Source: Frankia sp. (lineage in GTDB: Bacteria > Actinomycetota > Actinomycetes > Frankiales > Frankiaceae). From it: a stretch of DNA of 5,338 nucleotides. The notes beneath the pieces are model-generated. The model made no database searches. It saw only the letters and a list, made by a program, of their open reading frames with translations, and was not told where the DNA came from. The translations under genes were made by a program, and so were the position numbers. Position 1 is the first letter of the stretch. Every line of letters starts with the position of its first letter. The DNA lies in NCBI GenBank assembly GCA_019689615.1, contig JADGHD010000378.1, positions 1-5,338 on the forward strand, in the 5' to 3' direction. Positions 1 to 5,338 of this stretch are shown in pieces.

Positions 1-35
1 CCTTCGGCGCCAGCGTCAGTTGTGTTTACGAGCCC

Positions 36-67
36 GCCCGCCGACACCGGCGAGGCCGGCGGCGGGC
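36..67 (-). terminator. Probable intrinsic-type terminator hairpin of guaA
   Basis: On the minus strand a strong hairpin begins 13 nt after the guaA stop codon. The outer stem is 8 bp (GCCCGCCG at 36-43 pairing with CGGCGGGC at 60-67). The inner stem is 5 bp (CCGGC at 47-51 with GCCGG at 55-59), with a 3-nt GAG loop (52-54) and a 3-nt bulge (44-46) on one side. No T-tract follows on the minus strand; the sequence after it runs into GGGCTCGTAAACACAAC. Hairpins without a U-tail are common gene ends in high-GC actinobacteria, so the terminator role is inferred from stability and position. It could also act as a 3'-end stabiliser. Confidence 0.55.
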
Positions 68-80
68 GCGGGTGGCGGGG

Positions 81-1673
81 TCACTCCCACTCGATCGTGC
101 CGGGCGGCTTGGAGGTGATGTCGTAGACGACCCGGTTGACCTCCCCGACCTCGTTGACGATGCGGTTGCTGATCCGCTCGAGCAGGTTGTAGGGGAGCCG
201 GGCCCAGTCAGCGGTCATCGCGTCCTCGCTGGTCACGGCGCGCAGGACGACCGGGTGGCCGTAGGTGCGCTCGTCGCCCTGCACGCCGACCGAGCGCACG
301 TCGGCCAGCAGGACGGCGAACACCTGCCAGATGTCGCGGTCCAGGCCGGCGCGGCGGACCTCCTCGCGCACGATCTGGTCGGCGGCCCGGACCACCTCCA
401 GCCGCTGCGGCGTGACCTCGCCGATGATGCGGACCGCGAGCCCGGGGCCGGGGAACGGCTGGCGCCAGACGATCTCCTCCGGCAGGCCCAGCTCCTCGCC
501 GAGCCGGCGCACCTCGTCCTTGAACAGCGTCCGCAGCGGCTCGACCAGCTCGAACTTCAGGTCGTCCGGCAGCCCGCCGACGTTGTGGTGCGACTTGATC
601 TTCGCGGCGGCCGGCGAGCCCGACTCGATGACGTCCGGGTAGAGGGTGCCCTGCACGAGGTACTCGATCCGGCTGCCGGCCGCCTCGGCGCGGGCCTCGA
701 GCTCGCGGGCGGCCTCCTCGAACACCCGGATGAACTCGCGGCCGATGATCTTGCGCTTCTGCTCCGGGTCGGTCACGCCGGCCAGCGCGCCGGCGAACCG
801 GTCGGCCGCCTTGATGTGCACCAGCTCGACCCCGGTGGAGGCGACGAAGTCCCGCTCGACCTGCTCGGCCTCCCCGGCCCGCAGCAGCCCGTGGTCGACG
901 AAGACGCAGGTCAGCTTGTCCCCGACGGCCCGCTGCACCAGCGCAGCGGCCACCGCCGAGTCCACCCCGCCGGACAGCCCGCAGATCAGCCGGCCGTCGC
1001 CGACCTGGGCGCGGACCGCGGCGACCGCCTCGTCGACGATGTTCACCATCGTCCAGGTCGGGCGGGCGCCGGCGCCGTGGATCAGGAACCGGCGCAGCAC
1101 GTCCATCCCGTGCTCGGTGTGCAGCACCTCGGGGTGGAACTGCACGCCGAACAGCCCGCGCCGGGCGTCCTCGAACGCGGCGACCGGGGTGGACGGGGTC
1201 GAGGCGGTCACGTCGAACCCGGGCGGGGCGGCGGTCACCGAGTCCCCGTGCGACATCCAGACCTGCTGTCCGGCGGGCAGCCCATCGAACAGCACGCCGG
1301 GGCGGGTGACGGTGAGCCGGGTAGCCCCGTACTCGGCCGTGCCGGTGCGGGCCACCGTGCCCGAGAGCGCCTGGGCCATCACCTGGTGGCCGTAGCAGAT
1401 CCCGAGCACCGGGATGCCCGCGTCGAACAGGGCCGCGTCCACCTGGGGCGCGCCGGGGGAGTACACGGACTTCGGCCCGCCCGACAGGATGACCGCCGTC
1501 GGCCGGCGGGCGAGCAGCTCGGCGACCGGGGTGTCCCACGGGACGATCTCGGAGTACACGTGGCACTCCCGCACCCGGCGGGCGATCAGCTGCGCGTACT
1601 GCGCCCCGAAGTCGACGACGAGGACGGTGTCGTAGCCGGGGTGGCCGGTGGCCTTGGAACTGGGTCCGCTCAC
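81..1673 (-). CDS. guaA: GMP synthase (glutamine-hydrolysing), complete
   Basis: This 530-residue enzyme amidates XMP to GMP using ATP and glutamine, the last step of de novo guanine nucleotide synthesis in the cytoplasm. An N-terminal class I glutamine amidotransferase domain (about residues 17-200) opens with VLVVDFGAQYAQLI. It carries the catalytic Cys93 in GICYGHQ and the His180/Glu182 pair in FHPEV. The ATP pyrophosphatase domain (about 208-400) has the P-loop SGGVDS at 234-239 and VDHGLLR at 259-265. The XMP-binding and dimerisation part includes KIKSHHNVGGLP (358-369), RQPFPGPGLAVRI (404-416) and the hallmark C-terminus ITSKPPGTIEWE. Length and all key residues are normal for the family. 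The start is GTG at 1673-1671, which leaves a usual short leader before VLVVDFG; no better upstream start is present. The ribosome binding site is poor (only TAGG, 8 nt upstream), and a TAGGCT hexamer at the same place suggests a leaderless mRNA. It is divergent from the kinase gene, with a hairpin just past its stop. Confidence 0.98.
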   Translation of the reverse strand: MSGPSSKATGHPGYDTVLVVDFGAQYAQLIARRVRECHVYSEIVPWDTPVAELLARRPTAVILSGGPKSVYSPGAPQVDAALFDAGIPVLGICYGHQVMAQALSGTVARTGTAEYGATRLTVTRPGVLFDGLPAGQQVWMSHGDSVTAAPPGFDVTASTPSTPVAAFEDARRGLFGVQFHPEVLHTEHGMDVLRRFLIHGAGARPTWTMVNIVDEAVAAVRAQVGDGRLICGLSGGVDSAVAAALVQRAVGDKLTCVFVDHGLLRAGEAEQVERDFVASTGVELVHIKAADRFAGALAGVTDPEQKRKIIGREFIRVFEEAARELEARAEAAGSRIEYLVQGTLYPDVIESGSPAAAKIKSHHNVGGLPDDLKFELVEPLRTLFKDEVRRLGEELGLPEEIVWRQPFPGPGLAVRIIGEVTPQRLEVVRAADQIVREEVRRAGLDRDIWQVFAVLLADVRSVGVQGDERTYGHPVVLRAVTSEDAMTADWARLPYNLLERISNRIVNEVGEVNRVVYDITSKPPGTIEWE

Positions 1674-1679
1674 TCGTCA

Positions 1680-1685
1680 AGCCTA
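1680..1685 (-). promoter_or_regulatory. Candidate -10 element for leaderless guaA transcription
   Basis: Reading the minus strand, TAGGCT (1685 to 1680) is followed by the six bases TGACGA and then the GTG start codon of guaA. This is the TANNNT-N6-GTG layout seen at leaderless actinobacterial genes. It fits with the lack of a good Shine-Dalgarno sequence. No recognisable -35 hexamer lies 16-19 bp upstream, where the DNA is almost pure G and C. The TAGG within this hexamer could instead be a weak ribosome binding site, with the true promoter further upstream. Confidence 0.4.
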
Positions 1686-1820
1686 CGGAGCCGGCCGCCG
1701 GCCGCCCGCCGGCCGCTCGGGGGAGGCTTCGGTCACGCAGAGCAACCGGTGGTCGGGCCGCCGCGGTGGCGGGCGGCGAGCCGCGCCCGGCCGCCGCGCC
1801 GGCCCGCTCGTGCCCGCCTT

Positions 1821-1851
1821 GTGACTATGGGTCACCGTTCGGTGGGTGCAC
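1821..1851. promoter_or_regulatory. Cluster of short inverted repeats, possible operator
   Basis: Three perfect inverted repeats pack into 31 bp: GTGAC-TATGG-GTCAC (1821-1835), CACCG-TT-CGGTG (1833-1844, overlapping the first by three bases) and GTGCAC (1846-1851). The first resembles a CRP/GlxR half-site pair, but the gap between GTGA and TCAC is 7 bp instead of 6, so it does not fit that regulator. The cluster lies about 150 bp upstream of guaA and about 185 bp before the kinase promoter candidate, a position that could serve either gene. The operator role is inferred from symmetry and location only. Confidence 0.3.
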
Positions 1852-1910
1852 TGACGATTACGCGACCCCTACGCGAGGGCCGATTCCGATCGTTACTCCC
1901 TAGGAGCACA

Positions 1911-1935
1911 GGGTGATCCGGGTCGGGTGGTGGGG
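1911..1935 (+). other. G-quadruplex-compatible motif
   Basis: Four G-runs sit close together on the plus strand: GGG at 1911-1913, GGG at 1920-1922, GGG at 1925-1927 and GGGG at 1932-1935, separated by loops of 6, 2 and 4 nt. This satisfies the usual G3-N1-7 pattern for an intramolecular quadruplex. It would form on the strand carrying the kinase sense sequence and covers the start codon of the possible small ORF at 1913. Such patterns occur by chance in DNA this rich in G and C, so function is not claimed. Confidence 0.35.
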
Positions 1936-2062
1936 TCCGCGGCGCACGGTCCGGTGGTGGAGGGTGCGCACTGTTGTGATGTGTTCCCTATGCGTGATCC
2001 GGTGTGGTCCCATGGCGCACGCATCAGGGGCACAATTTGTCGCCTGTCCGGACGTGGCGTAG
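1913..2062 (+). CDS. Possible 49-residue Trp/Arg-rich small protein
   Basis: GTG at 1913-1915 is preceded by TAGGAG (1901-1906) with a 6-nt spacer, and reads through 49 codons to TAG at 2060-2062. I do not recognise the product. It starts MIRVGWWGPRRTVRWWRVRT and continues with a short Cys-containing hydrophobic stretch VVMCSLCVIRC (residues 21-31). It contains four Trp in two WW pairs, many Arg, and three Cys in all (24, 27, 31) before a fourth near the end. Codon choice is not convincingly biased (CTA, GTT and TTT occur), and it overlaps the -35/-10 candidate of the kinase gene. If real, it could be a leader peptide or a small membrane-active protein. If not, it is a chance ORF in regulatory DNA. 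The ribosome binding site is the main argument in favour. Confidence 0.22.
   Translation: MIRVGWWGPRRTVRWWRVRTVVMCSLCVIRCGPMAHASGAQFVACPDVA
1921..1960 (+). repeat. 13-bp imperfect direct repeat with 27-bp period
   Basis: GGTCGGGTGGTGG (1921-1933) recurs as GGTCCGGTGGTGG (1948-1960), 12 of 13 bases identical and 27 bp apart start to start. A further direct repeat, GTGATCCGG, lies at 1913-1921 and 1994-2002, 81 bp apart, which is three times 27. Within the possible small ORF these spacings are whole codons and give the paired VGWW/VRWW and VIR/VIR words. They could also be binding sites on the DNA itself. Confidence 0.4.
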
Positions 2063-2065
2063 GGT
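2037..2065 (+). promoter_or_regulatory. Candidate sigma-70-type promoter for the kinase gene
   Basis: TTGTCG (2037-2042) and TAGGGT (2060-2065) are separated by exactly 17 bp. TAGGGT fits the TANNNT form of the principal sigma factor -10 in actinobacteria, and TTGTCG shares the TTG-C core of the -35. Transcription would start near 2072, giving an untranslated leader of about 113 nt before the GTG at 2185. It is the best promoter match found by eye between the small inverted repeats and the kinase start. It overlaps the end of the possible small ORF. Confidence 0.5.
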
Positions 2066-2121
2066 AGCCGCCTTTCGGCGCCCAAGTCGGTACCGCTATG
2101 GTGCCGTCCGAGGGACATCCG

Positions 2122-2137
2122 GGCCCGCTTCCGGGCC
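2122..2137 (+). other. Small hairpin in the kinase 5' leader
   Basis: GGCCCG (2122-2127) and CGGGCC (2132-2137) form a perfect 6-bp stem with a CTTC loop. Two weaker stems precede it in the same leader: CGCC-TTTC-GGCG at 2069-2080 and GTCC-GAG-GGAC at 2106-2116. None sequesters the ribosome binding site at 2169-2175, so any role would be in RNA stability or protein binding. In DNA of this composition small hairpins arise easily. Confidence 0.25.
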
Positions 2138-2168
2138 AAGCCGGGGCGTCGGGTTCCGGGCGGCCGGC

Positions 2169-2175
2169 GGAGAGG
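2169..2175 (+). promoter_or_regulatory. Ribosome binding site that fixes the kinase start
   Basis: GGAGAGG lies 9 nt before GTG at 2185-2187. The other in-frame candidates are ATG 2098, GTG 2101, TTG 2176 and ATG 2200. ATG 2098, GTG 2101 and TTG 2176 lack a suitably spaced purine-rich sequence, and ATG 2200 is 24 nt from this one. GTG 2185 is therefore the preferred start. Confidence 0.75.
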
Positions 2176-2184
2176 TTGCAGTAC

Positions 2185-5100
2185 GTGCGCAGACAACCGA
2201 TGGCCAGCAGCACGGGCATCGCCGACCCGGTGCCGATGCCGGCGCCGGGCACCCCTGTCATGGACAGCGGGGAAGACGGCGAGAGTCCCGCCGCGCCCCG
2301 GCCCGATGGCGCAGATGACGTGCGCCCGCGCCGTGGCCTGTTCACCAACCCGGCTGGCTGGCGAGTTCGAACGAAGCTGTTCGCCATCCTGGCGATTCCC
2401 GGGATCGCCATCCTGTTCAACGCGATTGGCGAAGGCGTCTCGCTGTTCAACAGCACCCGGGACATCAACCGTGTGTCCAACCTGACCGAGATCAACCAGG
2501 CCGGGATGGACCTGATCTACGCGCTCCAGCGCGAGCGCACCTTCACGGTCGACTACATCGCTGCGGGCCAGAACCCGAACGCCCGTCCCGACATCGAGAT
2601 CGTGAAAACCCGCCGCGGGGAGGTCGACCAGGCCTACCAGGCGTTCCGGGAGGTGGCCGACGACCACCGCGGCTCGTTCGGGCCGGCGGTGGACGCGGCG
2701 CTGGAGACCGTCTCCCTGCAGATGGACAACCTGTCCACCAAGCGGCAGGCGGTCGAGCGGATGAAGCTGCCGGTCTCGGCGATGGAGGCGTACAACGCCG
2801 CCATCGACCCGCTGATCAACCTGGTGGCCCTGATCCCGCAGGGCAACGACGACCAGGAGCTGGTCGACGCGGTCAACGCGACCGACCACCTCGTCCGGTC
2901 GTTCGACCTGCTGGCCCAGGCGCAGGCCAGGGCGACCAGCAGTTTCGCCTCCGGCCAGCCGTTCACCGAGGACGACTTCCGGACACTGCTGAGCCTGTAC
3001 TCCGAGCGGGACAGCCAGCTCGGCGACTTCGAGGCCGCGGCCACCACGGAACAGCGGACGCTCTACAACTCGGTCATCGACCTGCGGCGCAACCTCGACG
3101 TCATCAACGCCGAGAAGTACTTCGAGTCGTTGCTCGACGCCGAGGTCGACCAGCCGCTGGAGGCGAACTCCTTCACCTTCGACCGCACCAAGTGGCTGCA
3201 GTCGACCGGCACCACGATCGAGCGCGGCTTCGACGTCATCGACGAGATGTTCGGCATGATCGACGACCGGGTCGGCGAGCTGCGGGGCGACATCCAGCGC
3301 GACGCGCTGTTCTCGGCCCTGTTCACCGCCGCCATCCTGGCCGCCGCCCTCCTGATCGCGCTGGTCGTCGCCCAGTCGCTGGTCCGGCCGCTGTTCACGC
3401 TGCGGACCGCCGCGCTCGACATCGCCGACCGCCGGCTGCCCGAGGCGGTCCGCCGGCTGCGCGACTCCTCCGAGCAGGTCATCGACAACGAGATCGAGAC
3501 CGTCGGTATCGACACCGACGAGGAGATCGGCGAAGTGGCGCGCGCGTTCGACGCGGTCCACCGCGAGGCCGTCCGGCTCGCGTCCGAGCAGGCGATCCTG
3601 CGGAACAACGTCAACGCGATGTTCGTCAACCTGTCCCGGCGCAGCCAGGGCCTCGTCGAGCGGCAGCTCCGCCTCATCGACGACCTGGAGAACCGCGAGC
3701 AGGACCCGGACCAGCTGGCGAACCTGTTCAAACTGGACCACCTGGCGACCCGTATGCGCCGGAACAACGAGAGCCTGCTGGTTCTCGCCGGTACGGACAC
3801 CGCCCGCCGGTGGACCCACCCGGTCCCGCTGAACGAGGTGGTCCTGGCGGCCATCTCCGAGGTGGAGCAGTACACCCGGGTGAAGCAGACAACCGCGGCC
3901 CCGGTGTCCATCGCCGGCAACGGTGTCAGCGACGTCGTCCACCTGATCGCCGAGCTGCTGGAGAACGCGACCTCGTACTCGCCTCCGGCGACCGACGTCA
4001 TCGTGACCAGCCACTCGCTCGGCCCGGGTGCCGGCGCGATCATCGAGATCGTCGACCAGGGCATCGGAATGCCGGCCAAGGACCTCGAGCGGGTCAACGA
4101 GCGGCTGGCCAACCCGCCGGTCATCGACGTGTCGGTGTCGCGGACCATGGGCCTGTTCGCGGTCGGCCGGCTGGCGCAGCGGCACGGCATCCGGGTTCAG
4201 CTGCGCGAGTCCCCGACCAAGGGCATCACCGCGGTCGTCCGGCTGCCCGCGAAGCTGGTCACCGGCGACAGCGGTGCCAGCGGCCCCGCGGCGGCAGCCC
4301 GGGCCGGCCTCGGCCGCCCCAACGTCGAACTGCCCCGCCAGCTTGGCCACCAGCAGCAGGGCATGGGTGGCCAGCAGCAGGGCCGGCCGGAGCTGCTCAG
4401 CAGCGGCGCCGAGGGCCGCCGGCCCGGCCAGCGGCCGGACCCCGAGCAGCGGCGTGACGCCGACCGCGAACGGTTCGGCCCGCCCAGCGGCCCGCTGCCG
4501 TCGTTCGACGGTGGCAACCGCTTCGGCACCGCCCCGCTGGCGCTGAACCCCGGCACCGGCGGGCCGGGTGAGCGCCGCGACGAGCGCGACGCGCACCCGA
4601 TGACCGGCCCGATGACGGGCCCGATGCCGGTGCGCCAGCCCGAGCGGTACACCGAGCAGGACACCACGCGGATCGGCCAGTCGCCGTTCGCCGCCCGCGA
4701 CGCCGCCACCGGCCCGCGGTCGTTCGACCGGTCCGGCGAGCGCGAGCAGCGGGACCAGCGCGAGCAGCTGGGGCCGCAGACCGGTGGCTTCCCGATCGGC
4801 GGCCACCAGCCCCCCGCCGAGCAGCGGCAGGACAGCTGGACCGGCGAGTTCCAGCGGCCAGGCGTGCCGGACGACGGGCGGGCCGACCGCGGCCACCAGC
4901 CGGCGGCCGCCGAGCACAACGGCTACCCGCCGCCGCGCCAGGAGCAGGACACCGGCCCGGGCAGCGTGTTCGCCCGCCCGCCGACGCGGCCGGAGCCCGA
5001 GGAGGTGCCGACGCCGCCGTGGGCCGGCCAGGAGTTCCAGCCGCTGGCCAACGGCTACCACCAGGCCCCGGAGGACACCGGCGGGATCTACCTCGACCGC

Positions 5101-5338
5101 GACTCCGAGGAGCTCGACACCACGCCGATCTTCGACTCGGTGTCGGCCTGGTTCCAGCGCCGCACGCCGGTCGGCGAGCAGCCGCGGGTGTCGCGGGACC
5201 CGGTGGTCGAGAGGGCCCCGTCCGGCGCCTACAGCGGGCCGCACACGGCCGCCACGAGCCGGCCGATGGGTGGCGTCACGGGCTCGGTCACCGGTGACCA
5301 CCAGATCCAGCGGCCGACGCCGACGCCCACCCCGGCAC
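2185..5338 (+). CDS. Nitrate/nitrite-sensor-type histidine kinase with long disordered tail (3' end cut by window)
   Basis: The frame is open from GTG 2185 to the window edge: 1051 codons and no stop, so the gene is partial. Residues 1-60 are polar and Pro-rich. TM1 (about 65-83) follows the WRVRTKL boundary motif. An extracytoplasmic mostly helical region (about 85-370) carries LQRERTFT at 114-121, matching the start of the NIT nitrate/nitrite-sensing domain. TM2 is about 375-396, then a HAMP linker (about 397-460). A dimerisation region follows, with NVNAMFVNLSRR at 475-486 and LDHLATRMRR, whose His519 is the likely phospho-acceptor. The HATPase domain (about 580-690) has the N-box ELLENA with Asn594, the G1 box DQGIGM (624-629), GLFAVGRLA (656-664) and GITAVVRLP (680-688). 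A Pro/Gly/Gln/Arg-rich tail exceeds 360 residues. Actinobacterial relatives usually head operons with roadblock/LC7, DUF742 and Ras-like GTPase genes (conservons, CvnA-like); those are not in view. The NIT assignment rests on architecture and one motif, so the ligand is uncertain. The region is free of frameshifts. Confidence 0.9.
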   Translation, partial: MRRQPMASSTGIADPVPMPAPGTPVMDSGEDGESPAAPRPDGADDVRPRRGLFTNPAGWRVRTKLFAILAIPGIAILFNAIGEGVSLFNSTRDINRVSNLTEINQAGMDLIYALQRERTFTVDYIAAGQNPNARPDIEIVKTRRGEVDQAYQAFREVADDHRGSFGPAVDAALETVSLQMDNLSTKRQAVERMKLPVSAMEAYNAAIDPLINLVALIPQGNDDQELVDAVNATDHLVRSFDLLAQAQARATSSFASGQPFTEDDFRTLLSLYSERDSQLGDFEAAATTEQRTLYNSVIDLRRNLDVINAEKYFESLLDAEVDQPLEANSFTFDRTKWLQSTGTTIERGFDVIDEMFGMIDDRVGELRGDIQRDALFSALFTAAILAAALLIALVVAQSLVRPLFTLRTAALDIADRRLPEAVRRLRDSSEQVIDNEIETVGIDTDEEIGEVARAFDAVHREAVRLASEQAILRNNVNAMFVNLSRRSQGLVERQLRLIDDLENREQDPDQLANLFKLDHLATRMRRNNESLLVLAGTDTARRWTHPVPLNEVVLAAISEVEQYTRVKQTTAAPVSIAGNGVSDVVHLIAELLENATSYSPPATDVIVTSHSLGPGAGAIIEIVDQGIGMPAKDLERVNERLANPPVIDVSVSRTMGLFAVGRLAQRHGIRVQLRESPTKGITAVVRLPAKLVTGDSGASGPAAAARAGLGRPNVELPRQLGHQQQGMGGQQQGRPELLSSGAEGRRPGQRPDPEQRRDADRERFGPPSGPLPSFDGGNRFGTAPLALNPGTGGPGERRDERDAHPMTGPMTGPMPVRQPERYTEQDTTRIGQSPFAARDAATGPRSFDRSGEREQRDQREQLGPQTGGFPIGGHQPPAEQRQDSWTGEFQRPGVPDDGRADRGHQPAAAEHNGYPPPRQEQDTGPGSVFARPPTRPEPEEVPTPPWAGQEFQPLANGYHQAPEDTGGIYLDRDSEELDTTPIFDSVSAWFQRRTPVGEQPRVSRDPVVERAPSGAYSGPHTAATSRPMGGVTGSVTGDHQIQRPTPTPTPA
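4597..4626 (+). repeat. 12-bp tandem repeat in the kinase tail
   Basis: Two and a half copies of the unit CCGATGACSGGC occur in frame and encode PMTG-PMTG-PM, followed by P. A second small in-frame repeat lies at 4351-4383, where a QQQG block occurs twice around MGG. A looser word, G-x(0,1)-HQ followed two to four residues later by an acidic residue, appears three times at 4801-4824, 4891-4917 and 5053-5076. These short units are typical of slippage-driven growth of disordered tails. Confidence 0.6.

Larger units (their letters stand above)
1674..2184. other. Divergent intergenic region between guaA and the kinase gene
   Basis: About 510 bp separate the start codons of two genes transcribed away from each other. 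The guaA-proximal part (1689-1815) is nearly all G and C, with many overlapping CCGG/GGCC self-complementary words, and shows no gene. From about 1817 the composition becomes more mixed and AT-containing, as expected for regulatory DNA. That part holds an inverted-repeat cluster, a G-run motif, a possible small ORF, a promoter candidate and the kinase leader, each listed separately. No tRNA, riboswitch class or mobile element is recognisable. Confidence 0.8.

Noticed and set aside
208..1680. A second minus-strand frame overlapping guaA
   Set aside because: It is an out-of-frame reading of guaA, extremely rich in Arg, Gly and Pro, with no recognisable motif.
1674..1830. Purine or guanine riboswitch upstream of guaA
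   Set aside because: No purine-aptamer-like three-way junction or conserved loop sequences are seen, and the likely leaderless start leaves no room for one.
1820..1836. CRP/GlxR binding site
   Set aside because: GTGA and TCAC are separated by 7 bp where the family consensus has 6, and the outer bases do not match, so only an unassigned inverted repeat is reported.
72..1916. A 614-codon open frame on the plus strand opposite guaA
   Set aside because: It is an antisense shadow of guaA. All catalytic motifs are on the minus strand, and the plus-strand product is low-complexity with no recognisable domain.
2098..2100. ATG as an earlier in-frame start for the kinase
   Set aside because: No Shine-Dalgarno sequence precedes it, whereas GTG 2185 has GGAGAGG at 9-nt spacing.
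3192..4546. Plus-strand frames of 421 and 172 codons inside the kinase gene
   Set aside because: They are alternative frames of a gene whose own frame contains all conserved kinase motifs. Their products are Arg/Ala/Pro-rich and unrecognisable.
1900..5301. A 1133-codon open frame on the minus strand opposite the kinase gene
   Set aside because: It mirrors the kinase codons. With G or C at nearly every third position, stop codons become rare in the antisense frame. The translation is Arg/Gly/Asp/Val-rich with no domain or motif, while the plus strand encodes recognisable TM, HAMP and HATPase motifs.

Overview
The window is high-GC DNA with strongly GC-biased third codon positions, GTG starts and an actinobacterial type of sensor kinase. 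It most likely comes from the chromosome of an Actinomycetota member (Frankia, Geodermatophilus, Pseudonocardia or Micromonospora-like; the genus cannot be resolved from this sequence). It holds two substantial genes transcribed away from each other, separated by an unusually roomy divergent intergenic region of about 510 bp.

Left (positions 1-1685, minus strand): a complete guaA, the glutamine-hydrolysing GMP synthase, with a GC-rich hairpin 13 nt past its stop codon that probably ends the transcript. Its GTG start has no good Shine-Dalgarno sequence. It is preceded at leaderless spacing by a TAGGCT hexamer, so the mRNA may begin at or next to the start codon.

Middle (1674-2184): no established gene. 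It contains a GC-rich self-complementary stretch next to guaA, a cluster of short inverted repeats (1821-1851), a G-quadruplex-compatible G-run pattern (1911-1935), a possible 49-codon Trp/Arg-rich small ORF with a good ribosome binding site (1913-2062), a good sigma-70-type promoter candidate (TTGTCG-N17-TAGGGT, 2037-2065), and a roughly 110-nt untranslated leader with small hairpins that ends in a clear ribosome binding site.

Right (2185-5338, plus strand): a large membrane-bound histidine-kinase-like protein, open at the right window edge (at least 1051 codons). Its architecture is: disordered N-terminus, TM1, extracytoplasmic nitrate/nitrite-sensor-type helical domain, TM2, HAMP, dimerisation region with a candidate phospho-His, HATPase domain, and a tail of more than 360 residues rich in Pro, Gly, Gln and Arg. 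In actinobacteria such kinases usually head 'conservon' operons with a roadblock/LC7 protein, a DUF742 protein and a small Ras-like GTPase. Those genes would lie beyond the right edge and are not visible here. There is no sign of mobile elements, CRISPR, tRNA or rRNA. The biology less well described is in the kinase's long tail, which carries a distinctive hydrophobic island, and in the crowded divergent regulatory region.
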